DNA from: Rosa chinensis
Taxonomy: Eukaryota > Streptophyta > Magnoliopsida > Rosales > Rosaceae
Assembly (NCBI RefSeq): GCF_002994745.2
Contig: NC_037090.1
Location: 33,958,501 to 34,022,500 of the forward strand
Length of the DNA: 64,000 bases
Direction: 5' to 3'
Part shown: positions 35,188 to 46,615 of the stretch, piece by piece
Position numbering within the stretch: position 1 is the first letter of the stretch
Layout of the letters: each line of letters starts with the position of its first letter
The notes under the pieces: model-generated
The model's database searches: none
Told to the model about the DNA's origin: nothing
Seen by the model: the letters and a program-made list of their open reading frames with translations, nothing else
Program-made: the position numbers and the translations under genes

Positions 35188-36368
35188 TGTCACGCCCCTG
35201 ATTTTACACACAAGAAAATCGATATATATAATCCCATAATTATACATGCGTGAACGTTCAGTCATCAATACAAAATACCTGGAATCTCTTTCCTTTTAAA
35301 CCAAGTACATACTGATGCCCTGAACCCTCAAAGTTAATATACACTCGCTCCATAGAGTTATATATTACAATGCTTACGAATTAAATTGTCAACAACAAAT
35401 AAAACGTAAATGCAGCTCAGAGTAACTATACAACGGAAGTCCTTATCAACGGTAAAGTCACAAAGATGGCTTCCTACCGTAAAGCTGCAAAAGCGCCACC
35501 TCAGCTTCAGCCATGATTTCCCTGACCTGCAGGATTAACCCCTACACCATTCCATTGAATAGTGCACCGGGTTTCCACACAACAAAACCCGGTAAGCTTA
35601 TGAAGCTCGTATGAGTAACTCAAAACCAATTACACAAATTTCACCAAAAGCCTCATGCTCATAACCTCAATCCTAGCATCCAATTACACAATTTTAGGTC
35701 AAACAAGACTTCCTCAAGCAATGTTTGACGCCATCCTAACGCACTACGGCGAATTCCAACATCACACTCATTTCCCATTCCCCCCCCCTAGGAGCTTTTG
35801 TCATCAACATGACATCAAAGGTGAAAAACAATGAATCACCTTCCAATCCTCACCACAGAGTACAATTCATCACCACTATGGCTCCTAATGTAAATCAAAC
35901 CATCAATCAATACAATAAAGGAGAAATCAAGGCAATCACATATCAAAATAAGCAAAACAATTCACAGTAACCCCTGCATATAAATTAGTTCAGGAGGTCA
36001 CATTAAGTCAAGCAATTCAAGACAAAGTAGTCATCGAAGTCCCACACTCTGACGTCTGTAGGTAGCCCCAACCATCACAGCAGTCCTCTCCATCTTTGTT
36101 AACTTAATAACAATTCAACTCCGCTACCGAGCTGTCATCACATTGATCATCACATAGATTTCATCGATCATCACACAGATTGCCATCATCCTACTGATCG
36201 TCACCTAGATTTCAAGGATCATCACATAGATTTCAATTGTCCAGCTGATCATCACACAGATTCTGCTGGTCATCACTTAGATATAAATCGTCCTACTAAT
36301 CATCACATAGATATCGCTGGTCATCACATAAATGGCGATCATCACATAGATTCACGCAAATATCGCCA

Positions 36369-36563
36369 CGCTGGTCATCACGTAGATAGCGATCATCACA
36401 TAGATTTCGCTGGTCATCACATAGGTAGCGATCATCACATAGATATCGCTGGTCATCACATAGGTAGCGATCATCACATAGATATCGCTGGTCATCACAT
36501 AGATAGCGATCATCACATAGATTTCACTGGTCATCACATAGATAGCGATCATCACATAGATTC
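36369..36563. repeat. 39-bp tandem array, 5 copies, within the LTR
   Basis: The unit is about 'cgctggtcatcacataggtag' plus 'cgatcatcacatagatat'. A shorter CATCACATAGAT subunit appears irregularly from about 36140 onward, so the array seems to have grown from a 12-20 bp motif. Confidence 0.9.
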
Positions 36564-36760
36564 ATGGCTAGTCATCACATAGACATCAACCATCCTACTC
36601 ATATTCCTACACAAGCTACACAGATATTTCTATACAAGCTTGACATAACAATCATCACAAAGATTCACCATACTAATGTCATTGATTCATTACACCAATA
36701 TTCCTACACAAGCTACACATGACAATCATCACAAAGATTCACCACGAAGTCACTAATACA

Positions 36761-36794
<34 letters not shown>

Positions 36795-36899
36795 ATAATA
36801 TATATATAGACACACATAGTCATCCACTTAGAAATGCCACTAATACCAACTATAGTCGTAGTTAACCTAATAACTCCAAGACAATAGGGTAATCATGTT

Positions 36900-37045
36900 C
36901 ATAACAAATATCGATCATATTCATAAGAAATATCGATCCTGCTCATAACAAATATCGATCCTGCTCATAACACATATCGATCCTGCTCATAACAAATATC
37001 AATCCTACTCATAACACATATCAATCCTACTCATAACAAATATCG
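36900..37045. repeat. 22-bp tandem array, about 6.6 copies, within the LTR
   Basis: The unit is 'cataacaaatatcgatcctgct', with substitutions at the a/c and g/a positions. Confidence 0.9.
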
Positions 37046-39081
37046 TGAGATTTACTCACCAAACGATAAAGGTATTCCATTCATTAATGAACCTTGTGAG
37101 ATTACTCACCTCGAAACTCCCGCTGCGTCTTCAATTCAGGACAAGGCAGCCAATCCACAAAATAGCCGTCCAAGGAGTACTACGTCACGTACCTAAGGAA
37201 TTACAGCTCTCATTCAGTCAACGAATCACAAGGGATAACGTTCGAAACCCTAAATCGAACCAAAATTCCCAAGGTGACGCCAAATGAGGCGAAACCATAT
37301 CCGAGACCTCCCAAAGTCCCCAGAATACGTCCACGATCGATGTGACCAAACCACATGTCGATCGGACGCTCAAATCCTCAAGGATCGAATAAATCAATCG
37401 GTATGAAACTGCAAAAATCATAACAATTCCATACGAACTCCAAAATTTACATATTATATATCGAAACGCTCGTATCAACGAGTAGAACATATATAATACC
37501 AAAAACAGTTCCTTAATTGGCCGGAACACCGCCGGAACGCCACCACAGACGGTGGTGCACCGCCGCCGGCCAAAACTCATTATTTCACAAAACTCCCAAC
37601 ATCAAAGTTCTTCATCTAAGCATGCTTGTGAACTTTCCTAACTAGCTCGAAGTCAGAAAACAAGCATAAAGGGTCGAAAACTACCTCACAAGCCGTGAAC
37701 AGTAATCCAATCCGAGTTGATCGAAGTTTCACGTGAATCGATCCAAACAACCACCAAGGATCGATCAACGAGGCTGCTCTGAGCTCAACCAAGAAGACTT
37801 TAAGCCTCGCCGACGTCGGAACAAGGAATTCCGATCAGGTCCGAAAACACCAACCTGCACTGCCTTGCAGCACCGCCGTGGAGGAGAATCGGTGCTAGAG
37901 GACACCAGAGGGACGACCAGACGGTGGAGACGATCGTATCTGGAAAGTTTCGTCGCCGGAGACCGCCGCAGTTGGCCGGAAAAGTCGGGTCGGATCGACC
38001 GGGTCCGGGTCGGGTCAGTCGGATTATTTCGATTCTGAAGGTGCAGCCGAGAGAGAAGAGAGAGAGAAAGTAAACTTCCGAAAATGGAAGTAATGAAAAT
38101 AGTAAGTTTCCAACTTGGGAAACTTCTATTTATACCAAAATGGAAATTCCTTCCAATGGCCATAACTTTCTCATACGAACTCCGATTTCTGCGTTCCACA
38201 TGTCCACGAACTCGTATCGATGCGCTCTACAACTTTCGTGAAGGAAGTTTTTGGAGAATCCCAACGTATAAAAAGTCAACCTTGAGGCCCCCCCTAAAGT
38301 CATACGTCTGAATAGAAATTCGTCCGAAACACTTCCGCTCCATCCACGAGCCACGAAACCGTCCAATAACCATAATTTAGATTCCAGAAAATCCTCAGAA
38401 AATAAATACGAATTTCCGGGGCATCACATTCTACCCCCCTTAAAGAAATTTCATCCCGAAATTTAAACGTACTACTCCCAAAAGTACGCATAAACCAAGC
38501 TCAAATCCAATTCTCGATCCCCAACAAGAATTGCTCTCTCCATATAGCCTCCACACAACAATAAGCTAGTCAACCATACAGAATGAAATTCAACCACCAA
38601 CGATGGTCGCACTCGCACTTTGAGTGATCCATGTGCATTTAGGACTAGTCCCCACATCTCAAGTACCACCTGCCTTGCTCGAACATGGATACGGGTAGCC
38701 CACCTAGTATCGCCACCCTGGTACATTCTACCATAAAAGTAATGGTGCATGCATCGTTACACATAGTGTCCTACCGCCTCAAAACACATTTAGAATAAGG
38801 TTTAGCCTAAATCAACTCATGCATGAATCATCACATGGTATTGCGCGCACACAGAGTTGCAAAGAATTTCAACTACCACAAAAGTGAAATATGCAACACG
38901 CAATACATAATGCTCAACGATCACCCCTTCCCAAAAGATACCATACAAAAAGGTCTAACTATAGACGTCAGGTAAACCCATCACTACGCTAGCACAAAGA
39001 GATGCGGTACTCTACTATCACACTTCATCTACACAAGATTAATTTCAAGCAGATAAGCACTTCATCTACACAAGATTAAAT

Positions 39082-39648
39082 TCAAGCAGATAAGGTACCT
39101 TGCACCCCCGCATTCTGCTGGCCAATAGCAACCACCCTCGCATGTCCCTGAGGATGTTGCCTCTGCTGATCCCTTTGTCTCATACCCCGAGGTCGGGTAC
39201 ACTCATTAGCCAAATGCCCTACTTGTCCGCAATTATAGCACGACCTAGGTTTCGGCTTCAAACATTGCCTCGCCATATGGCCCACTTCCTTGCAGTTATA
39301 ACATGTTAAGGGTGCCACCTGCCCGTTAGGTGCAACCCCAGCAGGTGCAGCTGCCACTCTACCTGGCGCCTGCTGATGAGTCCTCTGCCTCTTCCAGAAC
39401 CCTCCCTGATTATCTGTCCCTTCATTTTTCACAACAATTGCCTTTCCTTTCCTTCGAAGGTCCCTCTCAGCCGACTCCTGTTCCTGGAAAATCAAGTTCT
39501 CCTGCTCAATGGCCATAGCCTTTACGAAAATGAGCTCCACAGTCTTCAGTTCCAGAACAGCGACATCGCGCCGGATTGAAGCATTCAGTCCCCACTGAAA
39601 CTTCATAGCTAAGCTCTCAGCCAATTTGATGATTGTTAAGGCATCCAA
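39082..39648 (-). pseudogene. Gypsy gag C-terminus with two zinc knuckles
   Basis: An open frame of up to 188 codons. The N-terminal part ([18 protein letters not shown]) is the end of the gag core. It is followed by a basic Gln-rich linker and two CCHC knuckles, [14 protein letters not shown] and [14 protein letters not shown]. The apparent start codon at 39648 lies in MITE-derived sequence, so the gag is 5'-truncated. Confidence 0.82.
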
Positions 39649-39886
39649 AACTGCAATTTACCAATATAAACACAAACGGTTCCAGTTCGACAGATTCGGT
39701 CCGTTCGTGTAAATTGTAGTTTTGGATGCCTTAACGATCATCAATTTTGCTAAAATTTTACAGAAGTGATCTATACTTTAGGGCCTAGAAATTGAATGGG
39801 TAAGATGTGAATATGTGATCGAAAAGTGGTTCAAAAATGGAAATCCGTTCCTTAGCTAAGGAACGGACCTCTGTTCCTGAGCAAGT
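39600..39886. mobile_element. Palindromic MITE, family A, copy 3
   Basis: GATTGTTAAGGCATCCAAAA is mirrored by 'ttttggatgccttaacgatc' about 65 bp later. The left outer arm is missing, replaced by gypsy sequence. The right end abuts a TA microsatellite (39888-39907). Confidence 0.7.
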
Positions 39887-39904
39887 TATATATATATATA
39901 TATA

Positions 39905-40292
39905 TATTCTCTGCTAAGGAGGTCCTTATCTAAGGATTTCCTTGATATACCCACTTTTCGATCGCATATCTACATCTCGACCTTTTAGTTTTTGCTTATA
40001 TATGACTAGATCATCTTTGCAAATTTTCAGTCAAATTGATTATCATTAAGGCATTCAAAATTGCGATTTACAATAATGAACACGAACGGTTCAGGTTGGA
40101 CAAATTCGGTTCGTTCATTGATTTAATCTAGTTCAATACCTTAACGATCATCAATTTGGCTGAAAATTTGCAGAAGTGGTCTATACATTATGACCTAAAA
40201 ACTGAACAGTCGAAATGTGGATATGCAATCAAAAAGTAGGTCTATCAAGGAAATCCTAAGATATTTAATATCTACGGACCTCCTTAGCAGAG
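39905..40292. mobile_element. Palindromic MITE, family A, copy 4
   Basis: The left arm, CTCTGCTAAGGAGGTCCTTA, mirrors the right arm, TCTCTGCTAAGGAGGTCCGT when reverse complemented. Symmetry is good over more than 150 bp. The left flank is the TA run at 39888-39907; the right flank is TGTGTGTATA. Confidence 0.82.
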
Positions 40293-40311
40293 AAAAGTTG
40301 TGTGTGTATAC

Positions 40312-40681
40312 AGGCCGGATTAGAAGCGGACGTCCGCACATATGCAAATTAAAGTGCGAACTTCCATCCTCAGGTGTCGATGGTGGCGTTGCTGTTGCCG
40401 GACAAAGACTCTGGACATCCCGGACGGCGTTGCCCATCAAGGCAAAGGCTCAAGTGATCGGATTCTCAGGCATGCGCAGTGAGCTCACCTGAAACCATGG
40501 AAGCACCATCATGGTCGACTTCGAACTCTTCATCAATGAGTCCAGCAACAAGAAGAGGATTGACATCGAGGCCTGGTTCGGTCTAGAAAGAGAAGTTCCG
40601 CCCGTCGGCGCCTGATGCAGCTGTGAGGACAGAAGTCCGCACTTTTTCTGTTTTGCGGACATCCACTTTTGAATGGCTCCG
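40312..40681. mobile_element. TIR element T1 carrying a gene-like fragment
   Basis: Left end GGATTAGAAGCGGACGTCCG with 'aaagtgcgaacttcc'. Right end reverse complemented: 'cggagccattcaaaagtgga' then 'aaaaagtgcggacttc'. The GC-rich interior (about 40370-40615) is shared with T2 (42070-42447). The cargo reads as protein-like text in both copies (for example VDFELFIN), but I cannot name the source gene. Confidence 0.65.
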
Positions 40682-40718
40682 TATGTATGTATGTATGTAT
40701 GTATGTATGTATGTATGT
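40681..40718. repeat. GTAT microsatellite, about 9 copies
   Basis: Perfect tetranucleotide repeats lie directly after element T1. Confidence 0.95.
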
Positions 40719-40726
40719 GAAGGATA

Positions 40727-41849
40727 TGAGGCGGATGTCCATGAAGTAGGAAATATGTGGACTAAATATGTTGTTAGCCTTTGGTTGGTTTAAAGAAATT
40801 CAATGAGTCAACTTAATTTTCAAAACTCATATGCGGGTCCCACCAACATCATCTTCTCTATCCCTCTTGAAGAATCCAGAATGAGTCTGTTTTGCAACTC
40901 GAATTTCTGCATCCAAGCAAAGGGGAAAAGGCGGATAGCTTTACCTGCATGGCGCCAGGTTCTCTCCCGATCTTTTTTCAGAGGCAGAACGACAAAAAGA
41001 CTAGACCCATCTCAAATGTTATGCAGTCCTCCAAATTCTAGTCTCTTCTATCATTGCATTTCCATAGTTACATCTCACCGATGAAGCTTGACTTTGAAGA
41101 GTTTTTTTTTGTTCTTTTGTTCTGGGTTGGTAGTTTGGTACTAATTTCCCCTAGACTTCTCTCCTAATCTTTGTATCTTAGATACAAGTCCTCCCTTTTT
41201 GAGTTCTAATCTTCTCTCTCAAAATCAAGGAGTTTCTAGGCATCAGTTTTTGGGTTCAACTCTATTAATTGAAATTTCATGTTTGGATATATTAACAAGA
41301 AAGTCTGGGTTTGCTTGATTGTGATTCAATTTAAAAGAAAAAATAATTCTTGATGAAAGTTAACATCAATACTCCAATATCAATAGAACACTATTCCAGT
41401 CTTGTAGATGTTTGAAGATTAGAGAAGATGAGAGGGTCGAAGGGAAAGGGATTGTGAGAATGGTGAAGGGGAGGAGCGAATGTGAAGTTGGAGCGGAGCT
41501 TGAGGCGGCTATGGTTGGTGGGTTTCTTTGGGGAATAGGAGATGAGCAATAACACTAGAAGTGCTATGGTGATATATATGAATACTGAGGTCCTGCCCAT
41601 TTCAAATCTACACTTTCTAATCAATCTATTTATGGATTTGGAGATTAGAGAGATGGAGAAGGACTAGGATCACGAGCAAGTTTCAATCTTTAGAAAACTA
41701 GAATAGAGTTGGAGACGAATGAGAAGTGTGTTAACTAATTGGACTGTGCAGCATCTATGTGGGTGGGACCCGCATGTAAATTAAGTTGATTGGCTAGCTG
41801 ATACGTACTTAGTTGGCAGTTTTCCTTCTTCACGGACGTCCGCCTCATG
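40727..41849. mobile_element. TIR element T3 with long inverted termini and captured cargo
   Basis: Left ATGAGGCGGATGTCCATGAA and right, reverse complemented, ATGAGGCGGACGTCCGTGAA. Symmetry resumes inward at 'caacttaattttcaaaactcatatgcgggtcccacc' versus 'caacttaatttacatgcgggtcccaccc'. The GCGGACGTCC core is shared with T1 and T2, so the three belong to one group. The interior (about 40860-41740) is unique and gene-like. Confidence 0.7.
41391..41600 (-). pseudogene. Captured 5' gene fragment, signal-anchor protein (EF-hand reticulocalbin-like?)
   Basis: From Met at 41600 the frame encodes MGRTSVFIYITIALLVLLLI, a hydrophobic N-terminal anchor, then a basic stretch with RLKLRSNF and PFDPL near the end, and stops at 41391. 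The arrangement recalls the N-terminus of plant reticulocalbin/calumenin-type EF-hand proteins of the secretory pathway, from memory only. No EF-hand is present because only the first ~70 residues exist. It lies wholly inside the TIR element T3, so it is cargo, not a locus. Confidence 0.4.
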
Positions 41850-41864
41850 TTGGATAGATTAGAT

Positions 41865-42056
41865 TAGTCCTTTGATTTTAATCTAGTTCAATATCTTAAC
41901 GATCATCAATTTGGCTAAAAGTTTACATAAGTGACTTATACATTAGGATTTAAAAACTGAATGGTCGAGATGACGAAATCAATCGAAAAGTGAGTTCCAC
42001 AAGGAATCCCTTAAAATGACCAAAAAAATAGATTCCTCACTAGAATGGCTATATAT
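41865..42056. mobile_element. Family A MITE, half copy 5
   Basis: Only the right arm is present: TAATCTAGTTCAATATCTTA through GGAATCCCTTAAAATGACC. It ends next to a TATATATACACACAC run. Confidence 0.65.
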
Positions 42057-42069
42057 ATACACACACACA

Positions 42070-42447
42070 GAGGTCGGATCAGAAGCGGACGTCCGTACAG
42101 ACGTAAAAGTGCGGACGTCCCTCCTCCAGCCTCGATCAGGCAGTGGTTTCAAGTGCTGCGGTTGCCGGACGAACCCTCTAGACATCCCAGATGGCGCCAC
42201 CATCAAGGTGAAGGCTCAGCTGATCGGAATCGAAAATGTGTGCGACGAGCTCGCCTGAAACCATGGAAGCCCATCGAGGTCGACTTCGAACTCTTCATCA
42301 ACGACTCCAGCGGCAAGCAGAGGCTCGACATTGAGGCCTGGTTTGGATCCTGCAATTGCAGCGCCTCCATCGTCGCCTGATCAAGGCCGGAAGAGGGACG
42401 TCCGCACTTTTGTGTCTGTGCAGACATCCTCCTCTAAATGGCTCCGT
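42070..42447. mobile_element. TIR element T2, sister of T1 with the same cargo
   Basis: Left end GGTCGGATCAGAAGCGGACG with AAAAGTGCGGACGTCCCTCC. Right, reverse complemented: CGGAGCCATTTAGAGGAGGA then 'aaaagtgcggacgtccctc'. Interior blocks such as AAGGTGAAGGCTCAGCTGAT and GTCGACTTCGAACTCTTCAT match T1 closely. TA repeats lie on both sides. Confidence 0.72.
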
Positions 42448-42462
42448 GTATATATATACAGT

Positions 42463-42861
42463 CATTGTCTGCTAACGAGGTCATTAAATATTAATATCCA
42501 AGGATTTCCTTGATATACCGACTTTTTGATTGCATATCCACATATTGACCGTTCAATTTTTAGGTATTTATGACTAGACCATCTGTGCAAATTTTCAGCC
42601 AAATTGATAATCTAATTTAAAACTGTGATTTACAATTATGAACACGAACAGTTCATGTTTGACAAATTCGGTTCGTTCATTGATTTAATCTAGCTCGATA
42701 TCTTAACAATTATCAAGTTGGCTGAAAATTTGCGTAAGTGATCTATACATTAGGACCTAAAAACTGAACGGTCGAGATGTGGATATGCGATTAAAAAATG
42801 GGTCTATCAAGGAAATCCTTAGATATTAATATCTAAGGACCTCTTTAGCAGCGAAAAGTTA

Positions 42862-42862
<1 letters not shown>
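42463..42862. mobile_element. Palindromic MITE, family A, copy 6
   Basis: Left CTGCTAACGAGGTCATTAAA and right, reverse complemented, CTGCTAAAGAGGTCCTTAGA, with long internal symmetry. TA repeats flank both sides (42450-42460 and 42863-42906). Confidence 0.82.

Positions 42863-42906
<44 letters not shown>
42863..42906. repeat. TA microsatellite
   Basis: An almost perfect TA run between two MITEs. Confidence 0.95.
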
Positions 42907-42908
<2 letters not shown>

Positions 42909-43252
42909 ATGTTCTAAAAAAACGGCCTAGACGGCCGCCTAGGCAGTAAGGAATCGATCGAATTTTGGCCTAAGCGTTGCCCTTAGGCACTGAGCTACTA
43001 GGCGGGCTAGGCGGTGTTATGCGGGGACTAGGCGGTGCTAGGCAACCCTAAACCCTAATTTATTCTATATTTTGACTATTTTTATATTTATAAATAATTT
43101 TTAGACTTTAAATATTTTTATTTTTATTATTACAGGTCATAAAAATAATTTAAAAAATAAAGAAATAAAAACCGCTTAGTCCCTGCCTAGGCCCCTATGC
43201 ACTAGTCCCCGGGTCACCGCTCGACTAGCGCCTAGCGTTTTTTAGAACTTTG
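42907..43252. mobile_element. hAT-type MITE (346 bp)
   Basis: Termini CAATGTTCTAAAAAAACGGC and, reverse complemented, CAAAGTTCTAAAAAACGCTA. Subterminal G/C-rich CTAGGCGG-type repeats flank an AT-rich centre. The 5' CA(A/G)-type TIR suggests hAT. The left flank is a TA run, so the 8-bp duplication cannot be verified. Confidence 0.7.
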
Positions 43253-44540
43253 ATATGCACACACACATACATACATATGCGCTAGCTTCTGGGTTCGTTG
43301 TTAGAAATGCTTCTAGTCAGCCTACTCTTGCGGGTGCAAACAGTATATACTGGTGGTTAAAGACATCCTAATTATGGAAGCTATAACTCTTTGAGATAGT
43401 CTTTTTCAAACGAAAGCTAAAGGGTTACCCAAATTCAAATAAAAGGTGATTTAAAATTACTCATTAATTGTTTGAACGGTACAATTTCAATTCTTTGAAA
43501 AATCAAGTAAGTTCTACCCAATACATCAAGTCTATGTGCTTCTTTTGAAGAAATTAGTCTTTTTCTAGCACATGCCTATTGGGAAACAATCACTTATATG
43601 ATGTTTAATCATAATAGAAATTTCAATAAGGATTGAAAGTAATGCTTCAATCCTAATATACGAGTAGAGTAATATTTGAATACTACTATACGAGAGCAGT
43701 TTGTAGACAAAATGAATGTTATGACAAGAATTGCAAGTGAGAGTGCAATCATGAAAAAATAAAAGCAGTATAAGAAAAGAAACTCACTAACTTGATTTTC
43801 CGATTGAGGCAAGCAAAATGCACTGGACTAAAGACAGATTTCGCCCATGTCCTTGTGCTTCCAGTTCAATGGGCGTCCATCTTGTAGAATACAACAATCG
43901 ATGATCCAAAATTAAAGCACTGTAATTTTAGACTTTGGCGAACCATAAATTATATTATGTAATCTCTAGAAATGAAGTAGACTTGTAGAAAAAATGAGGA
44001 AGAACTCATTGATTCAATGACCTGATTCATTGATCTATCTTGTTCTATTTGATTTGATCTGTATATGATATGTTTTAAAGGAGATATGACTATGGATTTA
44101 TATAAAAACTCAAGTGAACCAACATGTTTGTTCACTTATCTCTTTGAGAGACAAATTAACTAATTCATACAGACACATACTCGAATAAAGACATGTACCT
44201 TTTCAATTTACAAGGTCATGATGAATTGTATTTTCATTCATATTTAATTGAAATTTAAGATAAAATTTCCAACCATGCCTCAAACAAATTTTGGTGTTTA
44301 TAGCCGAATTTGAGTCATCCCTTACCCACGAAACAGATTCAGTCCTCCAAGAGGCCTCATTGCGATTCGTCAGCATTATCATTCGACTCTTTTAAGTATT
44401 AGTTGCCCACAGAATTTCTCTTTGTAGCTCTTCTGTAGACTTGCCTTAAATAAATAAAAATTACGTTATGACCTGAAATTCCACGTTGTTTTTGCAACTT
44501 CTAGAAACAATCTAGATGATGGGGCTGCCGACGGTGATAA
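43253..44540. other. No gene seen
   Basis: AT-rich DNA with short frames only; nothing recognisable on either strand. Confidence 0.5.
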
Positions 44541-44590
44541 GGCAAAGCACTAACGGCCGCAACTCTTTGAAAGTTCATTTTGGTCTTGGT

Positions 44591-44598
44591 TATAAATA
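44591..44598 (+). promoter_or_regulatory. Possible TATA box
   Basis: TATAAATA lies about 100 bp before the possible first exon at 44692, in a segment (44541-44636) that also occurs near 14198-14310. Confidence 0.4.
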
Positions 44599-44691
44599 AA
44601 TATATGTGAAACACAAATTGGGGTCAACTAAAGAAGAAGCTTCTGGCTGGCCTTTGTCCACTACTGATTCAGCTGGGAGAAGAAGACGACC

Positions 44692-44745
44692 ATGACTGCG
44701 CTGGTTTCCTATATTGGTACTTCTCCTTCTTCACTACTCTTCAGG
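44692..44745 (+). CDS. Possible first exon of an interrupted gene
   Basis: ATG at 44692 opens 18 codons (MTALVSYIGTSPSSLLFR) ending at a strong donor, AGG|GTGAGT. The N-terminus is rich in Ser/Thr and hydroxylated residues and could begin an organelle transit peptide. No continuing exon was found before the CACTA element that starts at 45034. If real, the gene has a 9.1-kb CACTA insertion in its first intron, or its 3' part is lost. Function unknown. Confidence 0.3.
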
Positions 44746-45889
44746 GTGAGTACTGTCTAGTTTATTACTTTATTCTCAGTATTTTTCTATTTTGGTGCTT
44801 TTCTTGTACGTGTTTCTGAGTGTGCAAGTGCTTAATGAGTTAATGAGGATTGATCAGATCGGCTTGCAATTACTCGTCAGATAATAGTAGGGTAGGGTTA
44901 TTGGGTGTTAATTATGCAACACTATATGCACGTGGGACTGTTGATAGATTTCCTTGTGGAACTTCGAATCAAATTAATACATTCGATAGTATACATGTAA
45001 CATGTTATCTCAATCAATTAATTTGAAGCATATAACTAGTACAAAAACTGAATCAGACGACGGCTAAAAACTGTCTTCTGATGCGGAGCTGACTGTCGTA
45101 TATCTCGCTGCCGTCTGATGAAACATGATTTAGAGAACTGTCGTCTGAAGAACTCGGCATCCATGTCGACAACATTAACTGTCATGTGAACATCACTCAG
45201 ACGACGGGCAACTTAAGAATCCGTTGTGTGATTGTGATTCAGAAGTCATTTTTTTTATAACTGTTGTGTCACTATTATTCACACAACTAAAACATTGATA
45301 GCCACTAGTACAAAAATTGAATCAGACGACAGATTATAGTTTTCTGTCATCTGATTGATTTTTATTTTTGTGTACGTCATTTTTATAAAACATGTCGTCT
45401 GATATGGAATTATGAACTAGTTCACAAGACGTTTAAGGATAAAACTGTTGTATGACCCTAAAAAAATTGAGCGGCAAGTTTCCCACCATGTTTGTGGTGC
45501 CAAACCTCATCTCAAACCCGAAATTTCCCCCCAACATGTATTAATCATACGACGAGAAATAATAAAACTGTGGTCTGATTAACATGTTTGACAAAAAGGA
45601 AGGAGATTTCCCACCATCAGCTTTCTCCAACTCCCCAACGAGGGAAGTCAAATTGATAGGGGACAAATTTAAAATTTAAAACTCATGTGCTCAGACCACA
45701 TTGTTATAAATTATGTTGTGTGAGTCTTCATATAGCTTGTCCAAATTCATAGTACAGGGCTTGAAACCCTACACTTAAGCAAAAAAAAAACAACAGATTG
45801 ACCCAAAAACCAAAACCTCACTCCTCACTCTTGACAACGCTCCACGCTCTCTCGAAAGAAACCCGGAACCTTTGCTCTCTTCTTCGACA

Positions 45890-45892
45890 AAG

Positions 45893-45934
<42 letters not shown>
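45890..45934. repeat. TC microsatellite in the CACTA 2b leader
   Basis: About 22 CT units with one TTT interruption. The equivalent position of 2c also has a CT run (58720-58764). Confidence 0.95.
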
Positions 45935-46615
45935 TTCCTAGACAAACCCCGACCTCTCCTGTCTACAAACCCTATCTCTTCTTCAACAAACCCCAACCAA
46001 AGTGCTCTCTCTCTTCGACAAAAGACCAAAACCTAATGGGTTATTCGAGCTCTACTCCAACTGGGCTCAGGCCAACATCAAATCCAAAAATCTCACAGGT
46101 AACAACCCCCCTCTCTCTTGCAATTTCCGACGCCTGGTCTTCCTCGTCTTCTTCTTTCGTTTCTGAGACCTAAAATTGCATTTGTTGTGTGAACTGTTGG
46201 ATTTGGGGTTTTCTGGTTCAGAGGCAGTAGAAAACCTAATGGGTAACCTCTAGAGTTTTTCAGATCTTTCGACAGTGGTGTGTTGCATTTGGCTAAATCG
46301 AAATTCAGTTATGGGTAACTGAGATTTGAATTCGAACAATGGAGTTGTGGATTTGGGATTGAAGGCAAAATGTCAAATTGGGGCTAAGAAGGTTTCTGGG
46401 TAAGTGGGTATTAAGGCTTTGCAGTCAATCTATTTCTGTTTGCTTGATAAATTGATATGGTTAGGTTATGAGGAAATTATATAGTTGTTTCTAAGCTTGT
46501 TTACATTTCGTGGTGTTCTTCTCTCTAATTACTAACTTTCTTCTCATTTTTGTGTGAATTTGTGTTATTAAATTGATTGGGTTGTTGGTTTCAACTGTGA
46601 CAAAGTAGAGTTGTG

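Larger units (their letters stand above)
35188..38428 (-). repeat. Long gypsy LTR (3241 bp)
   Basis: Ends TG...CA with inverted termini TGTCACGCCCC / TGTGATGCCCC. It contains two tandem arrays and a GC-rich segment (37500-38060). Open frames inside it show no known domain and are not called genes. Confidence 0.75.
35188..39620 (-). mobile_element. Internally deleted Ty3/gypsy element with a 3.2-kb LTR
   Basis: On the minus strand a gag fragment is followed, after about 650 bp, by a purine tract (AAGGGGGGTAGAA) and a 3' LTR. The LTR begins TGTGATGCCCCGG (plus coordinate 38428) and ends GGGGCGTGACA (35188). Pol is missing and the 5' end is replaced by family-A MITE sequence at about 39620. The text just before the LTR (TTTCGGGATGAAATTTC) is typical of chromovirus pol 3' ends. 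No target duplication can be checked. Confidence 0.75.

Noticed and set aside
36352..36555. Repetitive peptide frame with IYVMTSDIYVMIA-type units
   Set aside because: It is a translation of the 39-bp tandem array, whose unit length is a multiple of three, and has no other support.
36140..37045. CRISPR-like regular repeats
   Set aside because: Repeats are head-to-tail without unique spacers, inside a plant LTR.
37218..38199. Open frames of 100-144 codons inside the gypsy LTR
   Set aside because: Overlapping on both strands, no known domain, and located in a GC-rich segment of an LTR.
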